Positions 1 to 10,405 of a DNA stretch of 37,444 nucleotides are shown here, piece by piece; position 1 is the first letter of the stretch; each line of letters begins with the position of its first letter. Made by a program: the position numbers and the translations under genes. The DNA comes from Larix sibirica (taxonomy: Eukaryota; Streptophyta; Pinopsida; Pinales; Pinaceae), in the NCBI GenBank assembly GCA_004151065.3, contig NWUY0304744063.1, forward strand, positions 1 to 37,444, read 5' to 3'. The notes beneath the pieces were generated by a model, which was not told the DNA's origin, did no database searches, and saw only the letters and a list, made by a program, of their open reading frames with translations.

Positions 1-834
1 TGCAGCAGAAGCCCTGATTCTTATTTTATGGGACACTGAAGATTCATCTCTTGCATAAAGAAGGGGTACCCTTACTACGGCTTAAGACCAGAGACCTTAT
101 TGCATTGAACTTACTACGGCTAATAGTCCGGCTAGTGCCCATGGAACCTACAGCTAAGACAGCAAGCAAGTAGTCTAAGGCGCAAGTGTGCAAGTACTTA
201 CTCTACAGGCATACTACAGCTACTAAACTTACAATGGCAAAATATCAACTATTTCCGAGGTACGAGGGAATACACCGAAGGGTCGTAGATATGCAAGTTG
301 TTTATGAAGTTGTCTCTTGTGCCTGCCCGCCTCGACCGAATAACCTGAGGCCATTGAGAAATCAATATTGTCTGGTGGGTTATGTGTAATTATTGTTAAT
401 AATAAGCTATGAGGTGGTATGATGTAGGCGATATGATTAACTATTGGATACAACTATTGGGCACGAAGTATTATAGTTATGCACTAGGTTCATTGAAAAA
501 ACTAGTGGGCACTAACCACACACCTCCTGTCCCTCCTGTCTATGGGTCATGGGTAGTGCTGCTGGGAAGCCCTGCTGTCCTGTCTCAGACAGGCGCGCTT
601 ATTATTTATTGTCAGGTCATAAAAACCATAGGGCATAGACTATCTATAAGGATTACCTCTTTAAATGGAGGAAAAGTGAAACGTAGATATGCGAGTATCG
701 TATGCTAATATGCTCGTTAAGTAACCAACGTATATATGGCTCCAACAATATGTCTTTCTTCGAAACCCGAATATGATTGGCTCCTTTTATTCTAACCATT
801 TGAAAAAGAAGTAGGGAACTGTAGTTGGGGTATG
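1..834. other. Gene-free stretch with short repeated words
   Basis: No protein or RNA gene is recognisable. The 12-mer CTTACTACGGCT occurs at 71-82 and again at 110-121, with a weaker relative near 210-222. A word close to ACGTAGATATGC occurs near 283-300 and at 679-699 and returns at about 24.1-24.3 kb on the other strand. The open frames here (up to 99 codons at 409-708) show no domain or motif, and I regard them as chance. Confidence 0.6.
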
Positions 835-1290
835 TTTTCTCGGAACTTTACCTCCGCCTTGGGAACAGACTTACAATCTTTGGACCCTCATATACCTACG
901 CCTTGGGTTAAAATAGACTTTAGAACCTATGCATTAGACCTCACCCTTAGGACCTGAAAATAAGCCTCATACCTCCATACTTTGTACGCTTCTTTGGCAG
1001 GGAACCCCATACAGCTCATACTTAGCTGACTTTGTACGCATCCTCGGGAAACTCCGCCTTTATTGGTGGGACCTTACACTCTGCCTTTTTACTATCCTCG
1101 AAAACCTATGCATCTGACGCTGGGAAACGCCTTGGTAAATCATACTTTGGTGGTGGGACTATCCCTGTAACAACCTATGCATCAGACCTACGCCTTGGGA
1201 ATAACTTCAACTCCGCCTTTGGAACCTATGCATCTGACCTCATTGGGGCCTCACTCACTCACTCTATCTCTCTTGGGACCGCATAAAATA
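835..1290 (+). repeat. Degenerate repeat array, YAS-type (copy A)
   Basis: The word ACCTATGCATCTGAC, or a close variant, occurs at 925-939, 1104-1118, 1173-1187 and 1224-1238. It is interleaved with words such as CTCCGCCTT and ACGCCTTGGG. Spacing is irregular, so this is not a clean tandem array. The frame from 1032 to 1286 is open for 84 codons without an ATG start and reads TYASD three times, with SAF, GN and GG between. The upstream part carries similar words in shifted frames (TLYAS, TYALG). It may be a decayed repetitive coding sequence or non-coding repeats that happen to be readable. Similar patterns occur at 3845-4130 and 36405-36690, both on the minus strand. Confidence 0.65.
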
Positions 1291-1929
1291 CTCCTTGTAA
1301 CCTCCATATCTACCTCGAACTCTACCGAATACGTGAAGTAGTCTATAGGGAAAGATAGATATTGATTCAATTGATACCCAGCAGATACCGAAATTAAAGA
1401 GGTGGCCCAGAGGACAACTGCCATCTACAGAGATGGTTTTGGCCAACGGAACGGTACGGAACCATGTGAGGAATTCAAAAGAATATGCATTACATACATT
1501 TATTTGCAAGAATGAAAGAGGTTAAACCTCATCGGGGCACAACAATTAGATTTTCTTTTTTCTAAGCTATACCCTGTCCAAACGTTTATATACAATAATT
1601 GGGATGCCCTTGCTGCCCCCTTAGCGAGAGAGAAGGACCACATCTACACTAGACAAGAAATAGGATGGGAAGGATATAGCCTCCAAATTGCCAACAGACA
1701 ATATAGAAGTTTTCAATGGCCGAGAGGAGTGGCCCAATATTAGGGGGAGCTATTAGGGAGAGACAAATTGAATGCTACATCTATGGATTCTATGTGAAAT
1801 GATTTGAACGGCTTTCTGTGTGCAGTGGGCGAGTGGCTTCTATCTACGTGAAACCTGGCACTACGTAAATTTCCATGTTCTCACCGAAAGAGAGAGTTAA
1901 GTCGTGTGTAGAAAGTATGCATACATATT
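1291..1929. other. Gene-free stretch
   Basis: No recognisable gene or clear repeat. It lies just downstream, in minus-strand sense, of the protease remnant and could include decayed sequence of that element. I could not match it to the linker or reverse transcriptase that should follow a protease. Confidence 0.5.
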
Positions 1930-2495
1930 ATTGTGGGAGAAGAGGTGGATAACCTTGATAGGCTCTTAACAAGGTGGAGAGTGAAAAAATACTCCTATGG
2001 TCCGACCTCTTGGTTGATGGATGTGGTGCCACCTTTATGTCAGGTGGTTTTAACATTTTAAGGTGAACCTTTTGACCTGGGTGAGTGTAATGTAAGCTGG
2101 TCAATGGTGACCACTTTTCTGTCATGGGGAAACATCATGAGGTAGAAGACTGACAAGGTTATGGCTTTCATGGCGTACATGAAGCTTCATCCTAATATAA
2201 TGTTGTAATAAAATTTGGCATCCACAACTTCTACATAGATGATAATCTTTTTATTGGGCCAAGCTGTGGAACTTTTTTGTAGAGACCAGATTGGAAGGTT
2301 CTGCATTGTATTCTCTCAGAGTGATGGTGGATGGGAAAAACTCGATCCTAGGTCTTTCCAAATTTTGGTGGAAATGACACAAGTGGATGCGCCTTAATCG
2401 ACGATACACCGATGAATTAGAACATTGCCAATATCGATAGGAATTGAAATAACTACCGTCAATGGTAGCCGAGGTGCACTTTGATCCAAGTAAAA
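1930..2495 (-). pseudogene. Ty3/gypsy aspartic protease remnant
   Basis: This is a decayed retropepsin, the enzyme that processes the Gag-Pol polyprotein of LTR retrotransposons. On the minus strand the catalytic region reads IVD, a stop codon (TAA at 2396-2394), then GAST, followed by VISTKIWKDLGS. The catalytic Asp and the GAS that normally follow it are present with one broken codon between. Further on, IYVEVVDA and YNIILG then a TGA and SFMYAMKA match the C-terminal LLGR-type block of plant gypsy proteases. FPHDRKVVTIDQLT is also typical of the region after it. The TGA sits where Arg is expected, so CGA to TGA is likely. The two halves are in different frames. Neither gag nor reverse transcriptase is attached in the expected order, because those pieces of a gypsy element lie at 4160-5210 on the same strand. 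It is non-functional. Confidence 0.85.
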
Positions 2496-3620
2496 TTTAA
2501 TGAGATAAGAGTTTGAATGCCCTGGGTGTGAGTGCAATGGTCCAGACAATGTAGGTGCATTAGGGCAAGAATACTTGACTAGTTACTTCCCAGGTGCGGG
2601 CTAGCCATACGTGGGTAGAGGGCCCCTTATATAGGGGTAGTATTGGCATTATACAAGTACATCCCATATTTAGGTGCTTGCGTGGTAAAGGCTGGGTGAC
2701 TGTACTGGCCAGGCTGGTGGTGCATGGAACCAATGAGTCCATTAACAGGATGATAGATGTCGGGAGTTAGTTCTATCAATGAAGTAGGCCATGGCCCATG
2801 GGGCACGTGAAAACATGGTATACAGATATCCTAACGCTTGGTTTATTTAGCGGCTGGGCCGCAATCAACACAGGTCTTTTATCAATGGTGTACCAACAAC
2901 AAAGAAAGCTTACTCGCCGGGTTATTTCGCTGCTTACCAGTGATTCTTAAAATTGAGTTGGTTTTACCTACTCCATAAAAGGATAAAATAAATTACTGTA
3001 TTTTATTCTAAAAAAACTACCCTATCCCGTCAGGGAGAGCGGAAACTATCCTCACCCCCTCGCTTAGATTACTGGCTGGTCGACCGGGCTTACTTGCGAG
3101 GAGGCTATAGGGAGGAAGGAACCCGGCTGCTTGCTAGACCGGGGCTTTTCTCGCTTGCTGGCTAGCTGGCCTAGCTGGGACAGAAAATAGTGCTTGACAG
3201 CCAAAGGAAGGCAATTTCCTCCCCCAACTTTCCAGTGCTTTACCGCCCTTTACACGGTCTATTCCAGCATGTTCCAACATGTTTCGACATCGGAGCATCC
3301 ATGACCTTATTCCCATACTTGAAGACAACTCTTTGGAGATATACTATATGGCGGCTCTGCATAATTACATATATAACCGGATGGCAATCAATGTAGATAT
3401 GTATCACTTCAGTAGCAAATGAAAAGCAAAACCTTATTTCAGTAGCCAGGAGCAAAACCTCCTGAGCAAGGAGCAGAACCTGTTGATAACAAATGATAGC
3501 AAATAGTAGCAATAGGACAGTCAAACCCCTATATCCTTTCAGTAGCAAATAGAATCTTAATAGTCTCACTCATATGGCCCAAAGGGAAAGTGAGGACAGT
3601 CAATCAACCATCTTCGGTCC
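2496..3620. other. Gene-free stretch with GC-rich and short repeats
   Basis: The part at 2496-2800 may be further decayed retroelement sequence upstream of the protease, but I could not align it. About 3050-3190 is GC-rich and repeats GCTGG/CTAGC words (GCTGGCTAGCTGGCCTAGCTG near 3158). About 3405-3550 repeats CAGTAGCAAAT and AGCAAAACCT words at least three times each. The 109-codon minus-strand frame at 3240-3569 overlaps this repeat and shows no domain. Confidence 0.55.
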
Positions 3621-3646
3621 TTGCCCTCCCTTCGGTCAAGCAAGCG
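3621..3646 (+). repeat. 26-bp dispersed repeat, copy 1
   Basis: This 26-bp block (CTTGCCCTCC through CAAGCAAGC) recurs at 37352-37377 with one difference. The second copy lies inside the presumed LTR at the window end, so this one may be an LTR scrap or a shared mitochondrial repeat. Confidence 0.8.
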
Positions 3647-3687
3647 ATATACCTTGCCCGATGCTTTTTTTGCAAGCGGCTTCGCTC

Positions 3688-3706
3688 CTTCCCCGATGCG
3701 GGGAAG
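3688..3706. repeat. Small perfect GC-rich hairpin
   Basis: CTTCCCCG, a 3-nt loop ATG, then CGGGGAAG form a perfect 8-bp stem. The related words CTTGCCCGATGC (about 3654) and the hairpin at 4589-4607 suggest a small family of similar palindromes. There is no adjacent gene or U tract, so a terminator role is not supported. Confidence 0.75.
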
Positions 3707-3844
3707 AGCTAAACGCACCTATTTTGTAATTAACAAGATGAAAAGTTTATAGCGTGCCAGCGCACCTCTTTATATATGTAAATCTCGATTGTCAATATTG
3801 ATTAGTGGTGCTCAGTGTTTCGAGTATAGCATGGATACAGAGTA

Positions 3845-4130
3845 TGGCTGTTAGCAAGGTTGTGATTGGAAAGGAAGCAATCCGTAAAGGCGAGCCAAGA
3901 GCGCGGAAAGCTATGGAAGCAGCACCTGCAGAGGCATAGACAATAGAATCAAAGGTCAGAGCATAGCCACTTGCAGATGCATACGCAGTTAGAAAGCTAT
4001 CACTTCGTCTAGTTCCTGTTGATTAAGAACCAGCACCAAATTAATCAGCACCTATAACAGTAGTTTAAGCACCAGCATAATTCGCATTTTATCCAATTGA
4101 CTTGGTTTACCGATCAACAACACCCGTAGA
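3845..4130 (-). repeat. Degenerate repeat array, YAS-type (copy B)
   Basis: Read on the minus strand, this stretch contains GCGTATGCATCTGC (3986-3973) and repeated GGTGCTG/GCTTAT words. Its translation is rich in Tyr-Ala-Ser and Gly-Ala (AYASASGYA, VYASAGAA, NYAGA), broken by several stops. It resembles the arrays at 835-1290 and 36405-36690 in composition and core words. It begins where the reverse transcriptase remnant at 4160-4553 stops, so the junction near 4140-4160 is probably a recombination or insertion boundary. Confidence 0.55.
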
Positions 4131-4159
4131 TCCAGCACCTCTATAGCAGTTGTTTCCGG

Positions 4160-4553
4160 TCCGGATCAAGTACTTAATTGCTACAGAGGGTAGGGAAGGG
4201 GTTGTGAACGCAAGCTATATTTGTTCCCCGAAAATACACATAAACCTTGATACCTCCCCCTCTAGTCTTCTTATCTTGGATCACTATTGGACTGATCCAG
4301 TCTGACTCCTCCATAGGGAATATTAACCCGGCTACAAGCATTTTATCTATTTATTCCTTGACCCTTTCCTTGACTCTGGGATTCAGTCAATATGGTCTTC
4401 TTTTGATCGGCTTGGCATCTGGTTTCAGTTTTATCTACATCTCGCCAAGCTCTCCCTTAATCCCCCTAATCCCCATGAATTTATTAGGTAATTCTATATC
4501 CACGTATTCGTTGAGTAGGGCTACAACCTCATAGTTTTTTTCGTCCCAATAAA
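4160..4553 (-). pseudogene. Ty3/gypsy reverse transcriptase, N-terminal remnant
   Basis: About 130 codons read in one minus-strand frame. They match the beginning of a plant gypsy reverse transcriptase, which copies element RNA into DNA. Blocks in order are: VVALLNEYVD; KPDAKPIKRRPY, a TGA, then LNPRVKERVKE; IDKMLVAGLIFPMEESDW and ISPIVIQDKK; and ACVHNPFPT before VLD. The catalytic palm with its YxDD motif is absent because the piece ends near 4160. There are four in-frame stops. The TGA after RRPY stands where Arg is usual (CGA to TGA), and the TAG and TAA codons stand where Gln or Glu would fit. Unlike the other gypsy copy at 29565-30425, the frame has not shifted, and the sequence differs clearly, so it is a separate lineage. 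A gag piece in the same orientation lies just upstream at 4860-5210. Confidence 0.9.
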
Positions 4554-4588
4554 CTCCAATGGAGGCCAGTCGAGGACGGACCTTTATC

Positions 4589-4607
4589 CTTGCCCGGTGC
4601 GGACAAG
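4589..4607. repeat. Imperfect GC-rich hairpin
   Basis: CTTGCCCG, loop GTG, CGGACAAG form an 8-bp stem with one C-A mismatch. It resembles the perfect hairpin at 3688-3706 and lies between the gag and reverse transcriptase remnants. Confidence 0.6.
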
Positions 4608-4859
4608 CAATAAATTACCTTATGATTCTTTGAATGTGTAAGATGTTAGAACTTTTCTGGATCATCTTTCTCCTCCAGTTATTGATCTGCCTTAGCGCAA
4701 TATTTGAATGCCCGCCGGCCATCACCCCAGTTTCTAACTGGGTCTTCCGGCCACAGTTTATGCTGATGCACATTACAAAAATATCCTTGCGGTCTAACCG
4801 GCTTTATGTAAAATGGAAATTATTTAATGGATTTTTGAGCAGACGTGACATTGAGAGTC

Positions 4860-5210
4860 TTACCTAGATATTTGAAGGTCAAAAAAAATCTTTGCTTGGT
4901 TGAGTGTTTCCCACTTGCGCGTCTGTCGTCGAATTTCTTCATGCAGGTACCATGCCTTGGGGATGAGTCCCAAGGTGTAGATGAACTTGTGGACCCAGTG
5001 CTGCTCTGGGCATCCTTCTCCAGTCCACTTCTTGACGCAACCGTCTGCCTGCAACACTGGAGCTGCCTTCCCCTGGTATACTTCAGTGCAAGCGATCGGG
5101 TCCTCTACTGCTCTTGGAATATTGATAACCTGGTACCTCGGGTGGTGGGTTGAAGCGATGTCAAAACATAGGCTGACCAGGTTGTCCTTATGTGTAGCCC
5201 ACCATCCGAA
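4860..5210 (-). pseudogene. Ty3/gypsy gag (capsid) remnant
   Basis: The minus-strand frame is open for about 116 codons from a TAG at 5213-5211 to the stop at 4860, with no ATG at its start, so it is an internal fragment. It reads INIPRAVEDPIAC, VYQGKAAP, GCVKKWTGEGCPEQHWVHKF, LGLIPKAWYLHEE and RRQTRKWETL. The IP-x-x-WY block followed by an R-x-x-T-x-x-WE segment is typical of the retrotransposon gag capsid domain of plant gypsy elements. Gag forms the particle that packages element RNA. It lies upstream of the reverse transcriptase piece at 4160-4553 on the same strand, in the order expected of one element with a deletion between them. The roughly 300 bp between could be decayed gag/protease sequence but could not be aligned. 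Confidence 0.8.
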
Positions 5211-5213
5211 CTA

Positions 5214-7310
5214 CAGACCAATACAATTACCTGAAAAGTGCCTTCAGTGCTTGGATAGAATGAATGAATACGGGTGAGTTCTCAACTGCGTAAAAGGTTC
5301 TTTTCATGCGCTGTATCGCCACTTTGTTCGGTAGTACCAAATAAAAGTGTGATAAGGAAGGGAATAGTGGATAAGTGATGTGATAGAATGTCATGCGTAG
5401 CACCGAAGAGATTCTATATTATATCTCTATAAGAGCGGAAGGGAGCGCGAGGAATAGAGATGCATGCCCGCCTTATTCCCCCATTAAGAGAGAGAGGGCA
5501 GGCAAGCCAGGAAGAATGCATTCCCTTCCCTGCCCTGCCATACCTTATTCCTGCCAACTTCATGACTTATTAACTTAGCGTTGCTTCATTAGAAGGAAGG
5601 GGGCGGGGGAGTTGTGATTAAGACTTCACTACTTTTTATATGTAGAACTTTATTCTATATATATCTATATATGATACTTCAGAGTTCATCATTTATGGTG
5701 GGATTGGGATTTGTTTTTATAGATCGGGACAGGTGGAAGGGTTTTTATTGATCTTGCTGTGACTAATATATTATGTGCTTTAGGTTGGGTTCGTTTTAAA
5801 ATAACATTTGGACGGGTGGGTTATGACGGCAGATTTTTCGTGGTATTGGTTTATGCTCTCCTGTCTGCCTGATGCTAGGTAGTTTGCGACTGACTGGAGA
5901 TGGGCAATGAATGCTTTTGTGCGGTTCCATTGTTTCTGATGCTGGTCTATGTTTTGATGGTCGACTGAAACTTGCTCTATTGCTGCTGGAACGTTCAGTG
6001 AATATCCTACTAAGGACCTAGGATCTTTATATTGATCTGGGACTTTTCTCCTCTGAACCAAGACTGAATCGATGGCAAAAATTGACTAAATAGGGTTTTA
6101 ACACTCGACCAAAGGGAGAGGAAACTGGATGGAAAAAAAAGAAATAAAAACGACTTCACTAAGCATTAATTTGAGCTAGAGAATTCTTAGGGGACGAACT
6201 TTAATGAAAAAGAAAAGCTGCTTTTTGAGAGGAAGGGGTGGAAATATAAATACACATATTTATTGGAACTCGCGTTTAGGCAAGAAACAAGTGCACTTGC
6301 ATGTATTAAGCACTTGGTGGAGGAGGAGGTGGGAGCTACTTTTTAGCGAACGAGAGTTGATGATAGAAAACACGATCTCCGGTCGTTTGACCAGTGTTGT
6401 AGTGACTACTTGATCTTGGGCAATTTGTCTCTGGTAAACGGCTTGTGACTCACTGTTTAAATGGAATCAAATTCTCATCAATTTGGACATGAAAATGAAA
6501 TTGATTTCGGCTCAGCTTTGCACTTGGCCCCCTGCTGAGTTGATAGTCTAAATTCAATTGGAAATGTGATCACTCAATCCTCTAAATTCGGGTTCGGGAG
6601 AAGGTATAAGTTTCAATTTTATCTACACCACTTCTATTACTTTTGGGATCCTAACTCGTGGCAATTTGTTACCAAAACGGAGCAGCAAAAGTGTAATCCA
6701 TTTCCACTCACATTGATGCATCAAAATCACTTAGATTTCACATCAATCTGTCACCCCTAGAACGAACTTTGAATTCATGTCCCATAGACCTAAACTTGGA
6801 TACTTCCTTCGGGAAAACCTGTCCGCGTGATAAAATGAGAGCGGGTAATATAAAATTATGGGAGTCTCAAATTGACTCATTTTTGAGCATTCATTTAGTA
6901 AGTAAAATGACTAATCCTAGTAAGTAAATGATGAGCACGCATTATATACATCGACATCATTGAGTCACGACAGCGCATTGTTTATATAAGGTTAACTCAA
7001 TTTATATTTATATATCTTGTTGGATTCATCCCGCAAACAATTGAAATGTTTACATAAAATTGGCATCGAGATTGCATCGTATAATAAGGATAATGCATTT
7101 GTATCTGTAGGTACGCAGGAGCATTCGTATGAGATAAGACGGGCCCTACGAATCGGAAGGATACCAATGTATTATGATTTCTCCAAAACAAAATGTAACG
7201 GACCTTGACAGACTCAGCTAAACTGGCCAAACCCAACGAAGGGCGACGGGACTGTGATAAGGGTATTGGTTGTAGGGACACTCGACAGGATCAAACCACC
7301 ATTCCTTCAT
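5214..7310. other. Long stretch without a recognisable gene
   Basis: The best open frame is 93 codons on the minus strand (6061-5780), beginning MVQRRKVPDQYKDPRSLVG. It is hydrophilic, without membrane segments or a domain I can name, and could be another decayed element protein or chance. Frames at 6204-6413, 6566-6760 and 6997-7281 (both strands) show nothing familiar. Around 5470-5550 the sequence is GC-rich with repeated GCCC words. No tRNA, intron core or strong palindrome was seen. Confidence 0.5.
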
Positions 7311-7350
7311 TTGCTTGGCTTTACTCGGCTTTGCTTGGATTGACTTGGCT
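7311..7350 (+). repeat. Four decamers in tandem
   Basis: Four consecutive 10-bp units read TTGCTTGGCT, TTACTCGGCT, TTGCTTGGAT and TGACTTGGCT. They keep exact register with one to three changes between units, which points to slippage duplication followed by point mutation. Confidence 0.85.
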
Positions 7351-8220
7351 TCGATTTATTCCCTTCTCTGCGCGAAGGAAAGTCTATTCGATTTCTATTC
7401 AATCCCCTACAACCCCTGGAACAGGGAACCGGAAGCACCCGAGGCAGGGAGCCCCGGGAGCCTAGATCCTGGAGAGGGGAGCAGAGCATTCGAAAAGAGC
7501 ACGTGGGTCGGTTGTCAAAAGTATGGGTTGTCTATGTATGGTCACAGTAAATGGTATTCGGAGGACTTAGATGGGACTTTGCGGCATACAGCATAGTAGA
7601 ATAAAGGGATTTCTAGTAGTTGAGGGATTAGTATTTTGAAGGGAGTTAGGGGAGCTTTGGAAGAGACGGAACGATAGAGGAGAGAAGAAGGAATCAAAGG
7701 CAAAAGACGGGAAAGCAAGTAAGACCTAGATGGGGAAGGGCCCGGAAGGGATAGGATAAGTCCAAATGTCCTGCAGTCAAGAGTTTACGTCCTTATCCAT
7801 ATCTTACCTCTTATCTTCGTCATGAGCTCATCTATCCATAGTGGTAGTTTGACACTGCATTTAGTATTAGATTATCTCTCTCTATGATTTGCAGCAGGAT
7901 ACATAATGTTTGTTTTTCGCTAAAATTTAACGGCACTGCGAGTGCACACCATTTTGAAACGTTCCGTTATTTTAAGACAAATACAAACTTTTCCACAAAG
8001 AATCGCTCCATTCTTTGAAGTCAAATATTTCATTTAGTATATGTACAAGCTCAATCGCCCATATTGTTTTTTTGTGTGAACCGGATTCAACTTTATTCTA
8101 CTAGCGAAAACAGCTACGGCCATAATATACCCTATGACTCCACAGGACATACTAAAAAGGGGCCTATTGCTGTATTGATGAATGTGTGTATAGAGCATAC
8201 ATTTTGAAGAGTGGAGAAAG
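7351..8220. other. Gene-free stretch
   Basis: The overlapping frames at 7205-7596 on both strands are low-complexity (Pro/Gly/Glu-rich) and have no domain. About 7600-7760 is purine-rich. About 7900-8220 is AT-richer and shows no match I recognise. Confidence 0.5.
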
Positions 8221-10140
8221 CCGAAGGGCAAAATTTGGGGATCAGACGCGGAGAGCCAAGTTTACGCGTCGCCTTCGTGGCTTCAAGGGTTAGAGTACGA
8301 ATAAGACATCCAACTCTTCGACGAGCCTTGCCTTCCTTACTTACGGTTAGGATTCTCAGGTGATGAGTGAAAGCTTAAACTAATGGAGCTTCCATCCAAC
8401 GACTAGCTCGAACAACCGCCCCCGATTGATTGTTTGGGTATTCACCCTCGGTTCCATCCTTCACCCCTGATAGTAGACTTATTTTTTGGCTGGTTCCATC
8501 CTGTGTAGGCGAGGGTCGGTCGTCGAGAACAACTGCTCCGGGGAGGGGGACTCAATTGATTTATCAATCGAGGGAAGGGTGCCGACGGGCCCAGAGACTC
8601 TCTATATGGACTAGACCGTATGCTATGCCCGCTAGGCTAAGGGGCCTACTCACTAGATATATATAGTTCGGGTAGGATGCCCCTCGCCCGGGCGACTATC
8701 TATAATCCATAATCCATTCGATCACAGTCTTGGAATGGTTCTTAGCTAACAAAGAAAGTATCTATAAATTGAAAAGGGGGGGAAAACATATCTATAGGGC
8801 TCTCCATATCTGTGTCCCGACCGAATGGTTCCTCTTCAGCTACAGCTATATATAGTTAATAGTTATAGTCCCCGCCCGATCGGAATACATCTTGATTGGA
8901 TCAGATACTTGAGATGAGACCACCATATCATATCTAGATAGAGCGTGCGGTCGTATCACGTAGATAAGAGAGATAGGCCACTCTCCTCTCTTCGGGGCCC
9001 ATCAGTATATAATCTCAAGTGCCCATACTCACTTCGTGAGATGGGTGCAGGCAGCGGATCCGGTGTGACCAGCCGATCCCACGGTGGTTCAGAACGAGAT
9101 CTCGGCGGCTTTTATAGGCGGGGGCAGGGAGGGTTCGAGCCTACCGCTTCTGGCGCGACAGACCAGCAATATATAGATAACCGGAGATTTTGATTTATCC
9201 TCTCGTTTCGATCAATTGGGTAGGAGTTCTCGTGGAATAATACTTCGCCGTTGCCTACTGCACTTACTTCCTCACGCATGAAACTAACTTATTTAACATA
9301 AATGAGAACGAATTAGATCCTAAGGCAACGCACCCGAAGTATGTGTCATTCCAGCCAGTAGTTCGCCGGTTGTTAACCTCTTCAGCTCCACCGACAGCAG
9401 GAATTCGCCTACATGCATGTAACCGGGGGCACTTAAGTCCACTTTATGGAATTGGACTCCATTTTCACGTTCATAAATAGGATAAATAGGGTCCACTCTT
9501 GCTTCTATCTTCGTTTAAACCGGACCACATCTAGGATAATACATACTGTATGTTCCGTCGGATCAACGGGTAGCAGCAGTCTCTTGAATTAGTGGCGCCA
9601 ATGTTATTCTCTAGAAAGAAAAGTATCTGTTCGCTGTTGCAAGTTATGGAACTATAGTTGGGGTAACTTCTCGTTCCTCTCCCTTGCGGTCGAATGCACA
9701 ACTATAGATAGATAGTAAGGGCCCCTTGCTCAGATCATTCAAGCCCGATTGGCCTTACTTTCCCTATGGCCCACCACCGCCTGACCCTTTCATAGTGATA
9801 TGATCACTGCTGCGTCCCACGCCCTACTATTCCTATCTATGCGCCATGTCCCGGCTCCCGTTCGCATACAGCAGGCCCCGCTGTTCAATTTATTCGATGA
9901 GTTGATCGGCGCCATGCATGTCAGCCTGTCTCTTCTTTGGTAAGATCTGAAACAACTATGATGTCGTTTCGGCCATTGCGAAGCAACTATAGTAGATGAG
10001 TAAGTTGGCTCGACCATATGTAGGTTACGACGCAGAGAATTGATTCCATATAGATGCAGGTGTATTCCATGGGTGCCTCGATTCTAGATAGACACATGGT
10101 TCCAGATCCTAGATGGGTTTGCGGTTAACTATTATATATA
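8221..10140. other. CpG-rich, structured non-coding segment, possibly native mitochondrial
   Basis: CpG is dense here: I count about 18 in the 300 bases from 8221. Small inverted repeats are frequent, including the stem at 9022-9046. The feel is of native organellar sequence such as a decayed intron or old intergenic DNA. A GTGCG word typical of group II intron 5' ends occurs at 8944-8948, but no domain V stem was found, so no intron is called. GGTTCCATCCT repeats at about 8450 and 8490. The word GGAACTATAGTTGGGGTA at 9648-9665 recurs at 815-832 with one change. Open frames of 75-82 codons (8430, 8945, 9790) show no domains. Confidence 0.45.
9022..9046. repeat. Stem-loop with one bulge
   Basis: CCCAT, a bulged A, CTCAC, loop TTC, then GTGAGATGGG form a 10-bp stem with a single bulged A. 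It could be a folded element of a former intron or processed RNA. No flanking gene supports a role. Confidence 0.7.
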
Positions 10141-10152
10141 TATAATATATTG
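10132..10152. repeat. AT-rich palindromic tract
   Basis: A run of alternating T and A (ATTATATATATATAATATA) is self-complementary. This is simple sequence. Confidence 0.8.
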
Positions 10153-10405
10153 CTCGCTGCCGACACTACTACTCTTAATAAAACTTTCTTCTTCTTGCTC
10201 TTCTGCCGGTGGATTGGTAAAGGCTTGACTCATCAGGCATCAGGATAGTAGGGAAAAGACCAGAGATGGTTATCCCTTTCAGAAACAAAAAAATAGGGTT
10301 CCTTGCCGTTTTATTGAGTGGGAATAGATCATATAAGTGTCAGTTATGGGAGGGTTAGAAGGGATAGCGAGCCTTACCATTAGGAGGATGAGGAGGTCAG
10401 GGTCA
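10153..10405. other. Gene-free stretch
   Basis: Nothing recognisable. It is purine-rich toward the tandem repeat that follows. Confidence 0.5.

Noticed and set aside
4247-4534. Plus-strand 95-codon hydrophobic frame resembling an ATP synthase a-subunit
   Set aside because: It is the antisense of the gypsy RT remnant, whose minus-strand frame carries a run of conserved RT blocks. The resemblance is general hydrophobicity.
8941-8960. GTGCG as a group II intron 5' end
   Set aside because: A five-base word is too short to call, and no domain V or exon was found on either side. It is kept only as a possibility in the findings.
9121-9160. T-arm-like GGGTTCGAGCCTACC
   Set aside because: The stem has a mismatch and no acceptor, D or anticodon arms can be folded around it, so it is not a tRNA.
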